This document shows, in pieces, positions 24,301-35,500 of a DNA stretch of 49,599 nt (the first letter of the stretch is position 1; the number at the start of each line of letters is the position of its first letter). The translations under genes were made by a program, and so were the position numbers. Below the pieces are notes generated by a model. The model was not told where the DNA came from, did no database searches, and saw only the letters and a list, made by a program, of their open reading frames with translations. Source of the DNA: JAGNXB01 sp964471595. Lineage in GTDB: Bacteria > Bacteroidota > Bacteroidia > Chitinophagales > Saprospiraceae. The DNA lies in assembly GCA_964471595.1 (NCBI GenBank), contig CAYYGN010000023.1:1-49599 (forward strand), written 5' to 3'.

Positions 24301-25719
24301 CCGTTTGCCCAAATGGGCGATGCCGTACTGGAGGTTTTTGCTGATGGAACGGCCAGGCTTCAGGGAAGTTGGGACAAAATAGGCGGTGTGCCGGGAGGTT
24401 GGGTTGCCGACATCCATCTGTACCACCGGCGAAATGCCCAGGGATGGCAGGCCGTTTCCGGCAAGACCAACAACCCGTTGGGTGCAGATACATCCCTATG
24501 GGATTACTTTGAAATTGATCCCTCACGAAGCTTCTTGATTGGTAATGGCGTTTACGGCGGCAAGGTGTATCAGGTGCGTTCTTCTATCATTTGGGCCGGT
24601 CACGGCATGCAAGTGGGCAATGGCGCCAATGGCGTGACGACCACGCCGGGCGCCTGGCTGTCCGTGGCCACTTATGACCCGTTGGGCAAACTGCAGGGTC
24701 AGGGGGAGTTCCGCTTCGTCATCAACTGCAGCAACACACCTCAAATTCTCCAGGCGGGCGACCTCATTTCGCTGGATGGCCAGGCCTATACGGGCGCCTG
24801 GTCCAACGGGACTGCCGGTGAATCACTGGGGGCGGTTGCTCCGGGCACCTATACGGTCAGCGTGACGCTGCCATCCGGGCAAGTCAATACCCACACCTTC
24901 GTGCTGGCCGCACCTGGGGGATGTGTCAATCTGTGGCAGGATGCCTGCAGAGAGAAGAACATGGCCCTGAAAACGAAACCAACCCAGGGAAGTACCTGGC
25001 AGGGAGCTGTGGCAGCCCGTGCCGTGGATGGTCAGACAGATGGCGACTGGGCCAATGGAACGGTGAGCAGTACCTTGCAGGGATGGCAAAATTTCTGGCA
25101 AACCGAGCTGCCCGACAACTATACGGTCTCTTCGGTCCGGTTGTGGCCGCGGACGGACTGTTGTCATGATCAGCTCAATGACCATTATATATTCGTCTCG
25201 CCCAATCCGATTCCTGACATGGCTCCCGAGTTGCTGTTGCGTACACCGGGTATTCGCGCCATCGTACACAAGGGACGGATGAATACGGAATGGGAAACAC
25301 CTGTGGAAGCAACAGGCCGGTATGTCAAGGTCCAACTACAGGGGGCAGGCCAGTTGCAACTCGCCGAGGTAGAGGTCCTGGTCTGTCAGCCTGACCGGTT
25401 GGATCCTCCGTCGAGGTATGAGCCTGAAGTTTACGGAGTGGGCAATCGTCCCCCCAAGGGATTGGGAATGCCCGGCGTAAGCATTTGGCCCAACCCTGGC
25501 ACGGATTTGATGCTGGTGGATATAGACCCGGCGGGAACTACTGCGCACCTGGTGGTGGTCCGCAACATGCAGGGCCAGGAGATTTGGAGGCAGCCGTTGT
25601 CGACCGATGATATCATTCGCGTGCAGCTCCCGGTCCACGACTGGCCGGACGGGCCGTATATCCTGACAGTGGACACCAGCGATGGCCCCGTTTCGGAGCG
25701 GTTGGCCGTCCAGCGATGA
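21391..25719 (+). CDS. Secreted M12B-like metalloprotease with HYR repeats, discoidin domain and T9SS sorting domain
   Basis: A 1442-aa exported protein. Order: signal peptide (about 1-19), propeptide-like region (about 20-205), reprolysin-type catalytic domain with the zinc motif HExxHxxGxxH (H352, H356, H362) and Met-turn IMSY (M399), a series of HYR-like modules (about 450-800), a conserved domain of unknown name (about 930-1110, with WVADIHLYHRR and WDYFEID), an F5/8-type-C-like domain (about 1190-1330, with AARAVDGQTDGDW), and a T9SS sorting domain (about 1360-1442, IWPNPGTD). It probably acts outside the cell; substrate unknown. From the HYR modules to the end it is paralogous to the giant 26591 protein. 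A strong terminator follows at 25745. Confidence 0.9.
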   Translation: MRSLTTIILLFVTSLLWGQSPKDLKPVPGKVYALEVQQLVFPSFTPFQEAMEASRLETIEEVKSASWGLVPDPEVLGDILKQRPAWMDVRLPKPDGSVLVLRVYQARLGTEDFEIRFSDGTVVKEVPGVHYRGIVHGDYQSLVALSFFEDHARGFVSDQSGNWVLGPFEPRQERDIHIFYNDRTLAHLNPFQCHVEDRMPGPGEDFDTHDYGQRAPGDCVRIWWEVDYDITQNKGGGAGASTWMTGMTNEVYTLYDNELMELYTSVMNIWTGPSPYSGNSSSARLGSFQSNNGVLDGDLAHYVNLTSQYGGIAAGFSGICNANYDASMCYSGLTSSYNNVPTYSWTIMVCTHEMGHLLGSRHTHACVWNGNNTAIDGCAGFVEGGCSLPGQPPGGGTIMSYCHLNVGINFTLGFGPQPGNVIRNTVNNANCLDGCGDPQDPCTFSLNCPVNVTVQCGPNPPPAQTGNPVVNILTGNCSPTISYTDNNNGLNGCNGTGFFIRTFTATDGNYSATCNQTITKIDNTPPVINGVPANTTINCNSPIPPVPPVSATDNCGSATLTFQETSTQGGSCGYTITRTWTATDACNNATSRSQVITVVDSTPPNAQCKGHTVYLNNNGQAVVTAQDIDNMSSDNCSAITLTVNPSQLTCAQLGNTIVTLTVTDACNNVATCTATVSVIDAIPPKVTCLNMEVEIDASGAPVTISPQDVNNGSSDNCGIVEYMLSQETFDCSHLGQNSVKLSAIDASGNAGQCTAKVTVRDLIPPTFTYVPEDMTVYCVEPGWEDIPSMYDNCGDVGFLMDETQHYWADGPEGSYRVNRRWTAIDKAGNSAEAEQWISVLSQGDLVVLCTPDVVTAASKAPVQAWWQDPQVSDVCLGNFPMTRIEGPEQGSYFNPGTRTRIAYEFINDFGVRYQCAFHVIVPGLGQDYRVLINAAEVECEDYRLRRCTVQNLPETSSTFDWKPRGDKNALPFAQMGDAVLEVFADGTARLQGSWDKIGGVPGGWVADIHLYHRRNAQGWQAVSGKTNNPLGADTSLWDYFEIDPSRSFLIGNGVYGGKVYQVRSSIIWAGHGMQVGNGANGVTTTPGAWLSVATYDPLGKLQGQGEFRFVINCSNTPQILQAGDLISLDGQAYTGAWSNGTAGESLGAVAPGTYTVSVTLPSGQVNTHTFVLAAPGGCVNLWQDACREKNMALKTKPTQGSTWQGAVAARAVDGQTDGDWANGTVSSTLQGWQNFWQTELPDNYTVSSVRLWPRTDCCHDQLNDHYIFVSPNPIPDMAPELLLRTPGIRAIVHKGRMNTEWETPVEATGRYVKVQLQGAGQLQLAEVEVLVCQPDRLDPPSRYEPEVYGVGNRPPKGLGMPGVSIWPNPGTDLMLVDIDPAGTTAHLVVVRNMQGQEIWRQPLSTDDIIRVQLPVHDWPDGPYILTVDTSDGPVSERLAVQR

Positions 25720-25744
25720 TCACCCGAAGGACACTTTAACATTG

Positions 25745-25775
25745 GAGGCCCGCTACAGCGGGCCTCTTTTTTTTT
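25745..25775 (+). terminator. Rho-independent terminator of metalloprotease gene
   Basis: Perfect 10-bp arms GAGGCCCGCT (25745-25754) / AGCGGGCCTC (25757-25766), followed by nine T residues (25767-25775), 25 bp after the stop codon. Confidence 0.92.
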
Positions 25776-25926
25776 GGGGGAGGGGCATGTGACGGGAGAG
25801 GAAGATACTAAGATGTAAAAATTTTCTTTACTTCATACATTCTTAATAATCAATCTTATACATTGGTTATTAACATATTGCTCCTTGAATGCAGGAGGCC
25901 GACCCGGGATTACCGGTCTCCCCCCC

Positions 25927-25957
25927 TTGCGCGAAGTCGATATGGGGATTACCTTTG
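25927..25957 (+). promoter_or_regulatory. Promoter for small secreted protein and giant protein genes
   Basis: TTG (25927-25929), a 20-bp spacer, and a perfect TAccTTTG box (25950-25957). Predicted transcription start is about 25962. It is the only clear promoter before both 26184 and the 16.5-kb gene at 26591. Confidence 0.65.
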
Positions 25958-25961
25958 CAGC

Positions 25962-26183
25962 GTGGGCAAGGATGGCACCTTGTCCGGTAAGATCCCATGA
26001 ACGTTATCTCCGACGGGAATAATCCCGCGGGTTAACGGTATGTCTGCCTCCGGTCACGGAGCGAGGGAAATTGCGGTTCCTCCATCCATTACGTCAGGCT
26101 TGCATTCCGGTATTGAGCAAGAGGTTTCCTCAACCGTCTGGTTGGAGACCTCCTATGACGTTGTAAACACCAAATCGATAGAT
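25962..26183 (+). promoter_or_regulatory. Long structured 5' leader
   Basis: About 220 nt of predicted untranslated leader. Hairpins visible include GGCAAGG/CCTTGTC, CGGGA/TCCCG, CTCCG/CGGAG, and a strong final one at 26121-26152: GAGGTTTC pairs with GAGACCTC and CAACC with GGTTG around a GTCT loop, with a 2-nt bulge. It ends 31 nt before the start codon and has no T-tract, so it is not a plain terminator. It may control translation or mRNA stability; this is inference. Confidence 0.45.
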
Positions 26184-26537
26184 ATGGATAGGAGATTTTA
26201 CCTTCTAACCGTTGCGGGAATTTTGAGTATGGTATCCAGCCTGTCTTTGCAGGCACAAAGTCGTACTCAGGATCCTGCAGAGATGGCCATTCAACAGGCT
26301 TGCCGGGATGTGACACATCCCGTGGACAAGGAAATTTGCCGAACCCGGGAGTTCCGGGCTTCTCTGATGCAGGAAATGAGTGCTCCCGGGACGGATCCTT
26401 CGCGGTCCACCCAGATCCGGTCGATGGTATCCGGTATGGATGCCAAAATCGAGCGCCTGGAGGCCCTTTCTGCGGATGAAAGAGTCCGATTTGCCACGCT
26501 GTCAGAGCAAGCTCGTTCAGCGCGCGAAAAGCGCTGA
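26184..26537 (+). CDS. Small secreted helical protein, unknown function
   Basis: A 117-aa protein with a signal peptide (about 1-24, ending SLSLQAQ). The mature part is charged and probably helical, possibly coiled-coil (SGMDAKIERLEALSADERVR), with two cysteines 13 residues apart (QAC...EIC) that could form a disulfide. I do not recognise a family. The reading frame is open back to 26040, but 26184 starts exactly with the signal peptide. It lies 53 bp upstream of the giant gene with no terminator between, so the two probably share the 25927 promoter. A role as chaperone or accessory factor of the giant protein is possible but unsupported by homology. Confidence 0.65.
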   Translation: MDRRFYLLTVAGILSMVSSLSLQAQSRTQDPAEMAIQQACRDVTHPVDKEICRTREFRASLMQEMSAPGTDPSRSTQIRSMVSGMDAKIERLEALSADERVRFATLSEQARSAREKR

Positions 26538-26590
26538 TCGCTCATTGTCCTGTCCGAAGATTTTCCCTCTTACCCCCAAAAAGTCAGAAG

Positions 26591-29500
26591 ATGACCCGTT
26601 TCTTTACGATAGGTGCCATTACCACCTTTTTCGTCCTTGCCGCCATGCCGCAACTGGACGCCCAGGATTGTGATTGCCCCAATGGCAATAATGCCAGTGG
26701 TCCGTTCATCACAGGACCCGATGAAACACCTGTGGTCGCCTGTTGGGAGGACCTGTACGATCTCATCAACGACGACAGTCCCGGCAATCCCTATTATGTG
26801 GCTGCCTTTGATCTGGTGGACGGCTTTGTTCCTGTGTGCATCACTTCGATGCCCCCCGCCAATAATTGCGTGGGCATGTTCCTCGTCATGGTGGATGCTG
26901 CGGATTTGGATGGTTATTGTGCTGTCAATGGGCCGTTCGCGTTCAACGTGATGATCACGGATGACGTGGATCCCACCATCACCCTGTGTCCGGCGGATGT
27001 GACCATAGATTGCGGCGACGATCCTGACCCCATGAACAATATGGCGCTGGGGATCGCCGAAGCGGACGACAATTGTATGTCGGCGCCGGACATCACCTTT
27101 GACGACGTCACCATCGCAGGGGGCTGTCCGGGTGAAAGCACCATCGAGCGAACCTGGACGGCAGAGGACCTGTGCGGAAATACCGCGACCTGTCTGCAGG
27201 TGATCTCGCTGACCGATACCGAGGCGCCGACTTTCACCGCCCCGGCAGATCTGGACATCACGGTAGATGCCAGTTGTACCTATGACGCAGATATTATGGT
27301 CACGGGCCAACCGGTGGACCTGATGGACAACTGCAGCAATTCGCCAATGCTGACTTTCTCTGATGTATCCGTTTTCGGGCCCTGCGGTCTGGACGTCATT
27401 ACGCGTACCTGGGTGGCTTCGGACGGTTGCGGAAATACCTCCAGTTCGGACCAGATCATTACCGTGATCGATGAAATCCCCCCGGTCATGCAGGGATGTC
27501 CGGCATCGCTGACGGTAGAGTGCGATGTCATACCCGGCATCAATGATTATGTCGTTTCGGCCACGGACAACTGTTCAGCGCTTGTGCCGGTCACCGCCGA
27601 TGAATTTACCGAAGACGATCCTGATTTTCCGAATTTTTGTCCGCATTACTACCAAATTGTGCGGACATGGTCAGTGGTCGATGATTGCGGGAATACCAAC
27701 GCCTGCGTACAGGTGGTCCGTGTAAGGGATACGACCGCTCCGGATATCACATGTCCCACAGACGCCGTCGTCGAGTGTGATGGCGACTTTAGTCCGGCAT
27801 CACTCGGTGAAGCCACCGCCGATGACAATTGTACCATTCCCTTCCCGGATATGGGCATTGATTATTCCGACAACATTATACCCGGCGCTTGTGCTCATGC
27901 CTACACCATCGAAAGGACGTGGACGGCTACCGATGAGTGTTTCAATTCCACCTTCTGCATACAGACCATTACGGTGGAGGACAACACATCGCCAGTCATT
28001 ACCTGCCCCGATGACGCCATCGTGGAATGCAACCAGGACATGTCGCCCATGAGTTTGGGAGAAGCGACCGCTACGGACAATTGTACGGACCCGGTGGTCA
28101 ATATTTCGCCTTCGGATGGTCCGGTCATTCCGGGTCTTTGTACGGGTGATTATTCCTTCGAAAGGACGTGGACGGCTACCGATGCCTGTGGAAATACAGA
28201 AGCTTGCATCCAGATCATCACAGTGACCGACACGGAAGGCCCGATCGTGGCCACGTGTGATCCTGATGATATGAACGAGACAGTGGAATGTGGCAGTGAA
28301 ATGGATAACCAGGCGGCAGCAGATGCCTGGCATGCCTTCAATTTGGCCTACCTCAATAATTGCGTGGATGACGATTGCGGTACATTCTCCATTACCCACG
28401 ATTACGATTTCGGTAATCTGGTGACCGAGTGTTGCCGGACGGGCACCCTGACGGTGACCTATACGGCAACGGATGATTGCGGCAACATGTCCACCATCCA
28501 GGGAATCCTCGTCATCGAGGATACGACCGATCCGGATATTACGGCCTGTGATCCGGACGATTTGGATCAGACCCATGAATGTGATGGTCCGGCCGGCAAC
28601 GAGGCAGCTGCCGTTCTCTGGGATGCCGCCAATATTGCTTACCTGGAAGGATGCGCCACCGACTTGTGTTGTGACCCTGTCGTCACTAGTGATTTCGACT
28701 GGAACAACCGTACTCCGGGATGCGGCAACACCTCTGTCATTACGGTGACCTATTCCGTGACTGATGATTGCGGAAACGTATCCCAGATCACAGGCACTTT
28801 TACCGTGGTGGATACCCAGCAGCCTGATCTGGGCGCTTGTGACCTGCCTGGCCTGAGTCTGTCCATGGAATGCCTGGGTGATCCCGGCAATTTGAATGCG
28901 GCGGTGATCTGGAATGATGCCAACATTGTCGTCCTGGAAGGCTGTGCCTCGGACGGTTGTGCCGATTTGTTGGTGACCAGCGATTTTGATTTCGGCAACC
29001 TGAGCCCGGATTGTGGCCTCGCGGGAAGCCTGTTGGTGACCTATTCGGTATCTGACGGGTGTCTGACCAGTACGGCGACGGCTACCCTGACGATTGAGGA
29101 TACCACTGATCCGGATCTTTCCGCTTGTCTTCAGGCTGACATTGATGCCACGATACAATGTGTGGGTCCGGTAGCCAATGAGGTGCTTGCCGATGCATGG
29201 GATGTGGCCAACCGGCTTTACCTGGCGGGATGTGCCCTGGAAATTTGCGGCGATGTCAATGTGACCAGTGATTATGATTTTTCCAACCTGACCGATGAAT
29301 GTGCCTCTACCGGCAGTCTGTTGGTGACCTATACCGTCACGGATGAATGCATGAATGCAACGACCATTCAGGCGACCCTTGTCATAGAAGATACCCAGGC
29401 ACCTGACTTTACCGCATGTGATCTGATGCAATTGAATGAAACCTACGAATGCGACGACCAAATGGGAATTGAAACTGCAGCCACTCTCTGGGATGCGGAC

Positions 29501-32500
29501 AATATCACCTACCTGCAAGGTTGTGTGGTGGATGCATGTGGAAGCTTCATCGTGACTTCCGATTTCAACCTGGCCAATTTCGACCCGGCTTGTTGCCTGA
29601 CGGGATCTCTGGAAGTCACTTATACGTTGACGGATGAATGCAACAACCAGACGACGGTGACGGGCACCTTTACGGTCGTGGATACGAGTAACCCTGATTT
29701 AACGGGCTGTGATCCGGATGACCTGGACGATTCACAGGAATGTCAGGGACCGATCATGAACGAGCAAATGGCAGACGCATGGAATGCCGCCAATATCGTG
29801 ACGATCGAGGCCTGCGCGGATGATATTTGTTGCGACAATCTCACCGTGACCAGTGATTACGATTTTGCCAATTTTTCAGCGTTATGCGGATTTGCCGGCG
29901 AACTGATCGTCACCTATACTGTCATGGATGATTGCGGGAATACCTCGACCATTACCGGAACATTCACCATTACAGATACCACCGACCCCGATTTGAGTGG
30001 TTGTGTGCAAGCCGACCTGAATGATACGCACGAATGCAGCGGTCTGGTCGGAAATGAAGCAGCAGCCATTGCCTGGAACGCGGCCAACCTCGCCTATCTG
30101 GAAGGATGCGCCGGTGAAATATGCGGGGAGGTAACTGCTTCCAGCAATTTTGATTTTTCCAATCTGTCCGATGAATGCGGTTTTACCGGTGCCATTACAG
30201 TGACTTATAGGGTCTCTGATGAGTGCGGCAATTCCAGCACAATGACCGGCACCTTTACCATTGAAGACAATACGGCCCCTGACCTCAGCGCCTGCGACCA
30301 AAATGTCCTGGACGGAGAAGCGGAATGCGATGGTGCCCTCAACAACGAGCAAGCAGCCAATGATTGGAACGATGCCAATATTCTGTATCTCGAATCCTGT
30401 GCACAGGAAGCCTGTGGTTCGGTCGATGTGACCCATGATTTCAATTGGGCCAACCTCTCCGATGGTTGTGGATTGACGGGTTCCCTGATCGTTACCTATA
30501 CGGTGACAGACGAATGCAACCACACCTCTACCGTTTCGGCCACCTTTTCGATCATTGACACTACCGATCCTGATCTCACACTGTGTGACGAAAACCAGTT
30601 GGACGACGAATTCGAGTGCGACAACATGGCCGATTATATGACGCTGGCCACCAACTGGAATACGGCCAACGAAATGCTCCTGGCATCCTGCGCTTCCGAC
30701 CTTTGTGGAACGATTGATGTCACGAGCGATTTCGATTTCGCCAACCTGATCATCACCTGCGGGGCCGCAGGTAGTCTGACGGTCGTCTATACCGTCGAGG
30801 ATGAATGCGGAAATACTTCCCAGATCTCCGGGACACTTTTGATCACGGACAATACAAATCCGGACTTGACGGCCTGTGATGAAGATGATCTGGATGCCAC
30901 CCACGAATGTGATGGCCCTGCCGGCAACGAAGCGGCTGCGGACGCATGGAATGCGGCCAATATCATCAACCTGGAAGTCTGTGCCAATGACATTTGTGGC
31001 GATGTGACAGTTACCAGCGATTACGATTTTGCCAACCTCGTGGCCGATTGTGGCAGTACGGGTACGCTGACCGTGACATATACCGTCACGGACGAGTGCA
31101 ACAACACCAGTACGATATCCGGCACCTTCACGATTGAGGACAATGTAGCTCCCGATCTTTCTTTATGTGATCCGGATGATCTGGATGACGCCGTGGAATG
31201 CGGAGGTCCGATGGCCAACGAGATGACGGCGGATAATTGGAATGCCGCCAATATCATGTTGCTTTCGATCTGTGGTACGGACGACTGCGACGCTATCACG
31301 GTAACCAGTGACTACGATTTTACAAACCTGGTACCTGGTTGTGGAAATACAGGCACATTGATCGTGACGTACACGGTGGAAGATGCCTGCAACAACACGA
31401 CCCAGATCACCGGGACCTTCTCCATTTCGGATACACAGGCGCCTGACCTGACGGGATGTGTCGAGGATGACCTCGACCTGACCCATGAATGTGACGGTCC
31501 TGCCGGCAATGAAACGGCGGCCGATGCCTGGAATGCCAGCAACATAACCCTGCTTGAAAATTGCGCCAACGATGTGTGCGGTGACTTTACAGTGACGAGT
31601 GATTACGACTTTGTCAATTTCGTCGGTGCCTGTGGATTTACCGGGGCGATTACAGTGACTTATTCGGTCACAGACGAATGCGGAAATACCAGCACGATCT
31701 CCGGTACATTCACGGTGGAGGATACTACACCTCCCACCTATACGACACCGCCCATGGATGTGACCGTGGAATGTTCGGTGAATAACCCCACGGAATTCAG
31801 CGACTGGCTAACGACGTATGCCGGTGCCGTTGCAACGGATGACTGCGGGACGGTCACGCTTTCTTCCAACGGACTGAACCCGGTTGACGGATGCGGCAAC
31901 ACGGTGGTTTATCACCTGAATATCGTGGCCGAAGATGAATGCGGCAACGAAAACGAAGTGGCTGTCACATTCACGATAGAAGACACCACACCACCGGATC
32001 TGTCGGTATGTGTAGAGGACGACCTGGATGCCACCCATGAATGCGATGGCCCGGCTGGTAACGAAGCGGCTGCGGCTGCCTGGAATGCGGCCAACATCAC
32101 GACCATCGAAAATTGTGCGACGGATTATTGTGCTCCGTTTATCGTAACGAGCGATTACGATTTCGCCAACCTGGTGGCCGATTGCGGCAGCACGGGAACG
32201 CTGACGGTGACATACACCGTCACGGACGAGTGCAACAACACCAGCACGATATCCGGCACCTTCACGATTGAAGACAATGTGGCACCTGATCTGAGTACCT
32301 GTGATCCGGATGATTTGGATGACGCCGTGGAATGCGGAGGCCCGATGGCCAATGAAGTGACGGCCAACAACTGGAATGCCGCCAACATGGCATTGCTGCT
32401 GACCTGTGGAGACGATGCCTGCGACAATATTACTGTTGACAGCGACTATAATTTCGCCAACCTGGTGCCTGGTTGCGGCAATACAGGCACATTGATCGTG

Positions 32501-35500
32501 ACGTACACGGTGGAAGATGCCTGCAACAACACGACCCAGATCACCGGGACCTTCTCCATTTCGGATACACAGGCGCCTGACCTGACGGGATGTGTCGAGG
32601 ATGACCTCGACCTGACCCATGAATGTGACGGTCCTGCCGGCAATGAAACGGCGGCCGATGCCTGGAATGCCAGCAACATAACCCTGCTTGAAAATTGCGC
32701 CAACGATGTGTGCGGTGACTTTACAGTGACGAGTGATTACGACTTTGTCAATTTCGTAGGTGCCTGCGGATTTACCGGGGCGATTACAGTGACTTATTCG
32801 GTCACGGACGAATGCGGAAATACCAGCACGATCTCCGGTACATTCACGGTGGAGGATACCACCCCACCGGCTTATTCGACACCGCCCATGAGTGTAGTGG
32901 TGGAATGTTCGGTAGATAACCCTACGGAATTCAGCGACTGGCTGACGACGTATGCCGGTGCCGTAGCGACGGATGACTGCGGGACGGTCACGCTATCCTC
33001 CAACGGACTGAACCCGGTTGACGGATGCGGTAACACGGTGGTTTATCACCTGAATATCGTGGCCGAAGACGAATGCGGCAACGAAAATGAGGTGCCGGTG
33101 ACGTTTACCATAGAAGATACCACACCACCGGATCTGTCGGTATGTGTGGAGGACGATCTGGATGACACCCACGAATGCGACGGTCAGGCCGGTAACGAAG
33201 CGGCTGCGGCTGCCTGGAATGCGGCCAACATCACGACCATTGAAAATTGCGCGACGGATTATTGTGCTTCGTTTGTCGTGACGAGCGATTACGATTTTGC
33301 CAACCTCGTGGCCGATTGTGGCAGTACGGGTACGCTGACAGTGACATATACTGTCACGGACGAGTGCAACAACTCCAGCACGATATCCGGCACCTTCACG
33401 ATTGAAGACAATGTGGCGCCTGATCTGTCCGGATGTGATCCTGCCGCGTTGAATGTCACGCACGAATGCGACGGTCCTGCCGGCAACGAAGCAGCAGCGG
33501 CCTTATGGAATGCGGATAATATTACTTACCTCCAGGGCTGTGCCACGGATGACTGTGATGCGGTCATGGTGACGAGCGATTATGATTTTGCCAATCTCGT
33601 CGGCCTGTGCGGCAACACCGGAACGTTGACGGTGACCTACACCGTGACGGATGCCTGCGGCAATTCGAGCCAAACGAGCGGTATATTCACGATCGAGGAT
33701 ACGACGTTTCCCGATCTGACCGGATGCAATCCGGCGGATCTGAACGACACCCATGAATGCGACGGTCCTGCCGGCAATGAAACGGCGGCTGATGCCTGGA
33801 ATGCCAGCAACATAACCCTGCTTGAAAATTGCGCCAACGATGTGTGCGGTGACTTTACAGTGACGAGTGATTACGACTTTGTCAATTTCGTAGGTGCCTG
33901 CGGATTTACCGGGGCGATTACAGTGACTTATTCGGTCACGGACGAATGCGGAAATACCAGCACGATCTCCGGTACATTCACGGTGGAGGATACCACCCCA
34001 CCGGCTTATACGACACCGCCCATGAGTGTAGTGGTGGAATGTTCGGTGGATAACCCGACGGAATTCAGCGACTGGCTGACAACGTATGCCGGTGCCGTAG
34101 CGACGGATGACTGCGGGACGGTCACGCTTTCCTCCAACGGACTGAACCCGGTTGACGGATGCGGCAACACGGTGGTTTATCACCTGAATATCGTGGCCGA
34201 AGATGAATGCGGCAACGAAAACGAAGTGGCCGTGACTTTCACGATCGAAGACACCACACCACCGGATCTGTCGGTATGTGTGGAGGACGACCTGGATGAC
34301 ACCCACGAATGCGACGGTCAGGCAGGCAACGAAGCGGCTGCAGACGCTTGGAATGCGGCCAACATCACGACCATCGAAAATTGTGCGACGGATTATTGTG
34401 CTTCATTTGTCGTGACGAGCGATTACGATTTCGCCAACCTGGTGGCCGCTTGCGGCAGCACGGGAACGCTGACGGTGACCTATACCGTCACGGACGAGTG
34501 CAACAACTCCAGCACGATATCCGGCACCTTCACGATTGAAGACAATGTGGCGCCTGATCTGTCCGGATGTGATCCTGCCGCGTTGAATGTCACGCACGAA
34601 TGCGACGGTCCTGCCGGCAACGAAGCAGCAGCGGCCTTATGGAATGCGGATAATATTACTTACCTCCAGGGCTGTGCCACGGATGACTGTGATGCGGTCA
34701 TGGTGACGAGCGATTATGATTTTGCCAATCTCGTAGGACTGTGTGGCAATACCGGAACGTTGACGGTGACCTACACCGTGACGGATGCCTGTGGCAATTC
34801 GAGCCAGACGAGTGGCATATTCACGATCGAGGATACGATGGTACCTGATCTGACCGGATGCAATCCGGCGGATCTGAATGCCACCCACGAATGCGACGGT
34901 CCTGCCGGTAACGAAGCGGCAGCAGATGCCTGGGATGCGGCCAATATTGCCACCCTGGAAGGCTGTGCATTGGATGCCTGCGGTGATATCGTTGTAACGA
35001 GCGACTACGCCTTCATTAACCTGTTGGCCGATTGTGGCAACACCGGATCGTTGACGGTGACCTACACCGTGACGGATGAATGTGGTTTGACCAGTACGAT
35101 CACCGGCACCTTCACGATCGAAGACAATGTGGCCCCTGATCTGACAGGATGCAACCCCGCCGATCTGAATGACGGCATGGAGTGCGACGGAGGCCTGGGC
35201 AACGAGGCGGCAGCAGATGTATGGAATGCTGCCAATATCCTCACGCTGGAAGGTTGTGCGACGGATGCATGCGGGGATTTTGTCGTGACGAGCGACTATG
35301 ACTTCGCCAATTTCGTGGTTACCTGCGCCACAGCCGGGTCCATCACCGTTATTTATTCGGTAACGGATGGTTGCGGCAATACCAGCACAATTACGGGCAC
35401 CTTCACGATAGAAGACACTACGGATCCCGATTTGAGCGGATGCACCCCAGGCGATCTGAATGCCACGCACGAATGCGATGGATCTCTCGGCAATGAGGCG

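Larger units (their letters stand above)
25720..26183. other. Intergenic region with terminator, promoter and structured leader
   Basis: It contains the metalloprotease terminator, an AT-rich block (about 25803-25880), a consensus Bacteroidota promoter (25927-25957) and a predicted leader of about 220 nt with several hairpins. No convincing coding frame lies before the ATG at 26184. Confidence 0.7.
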
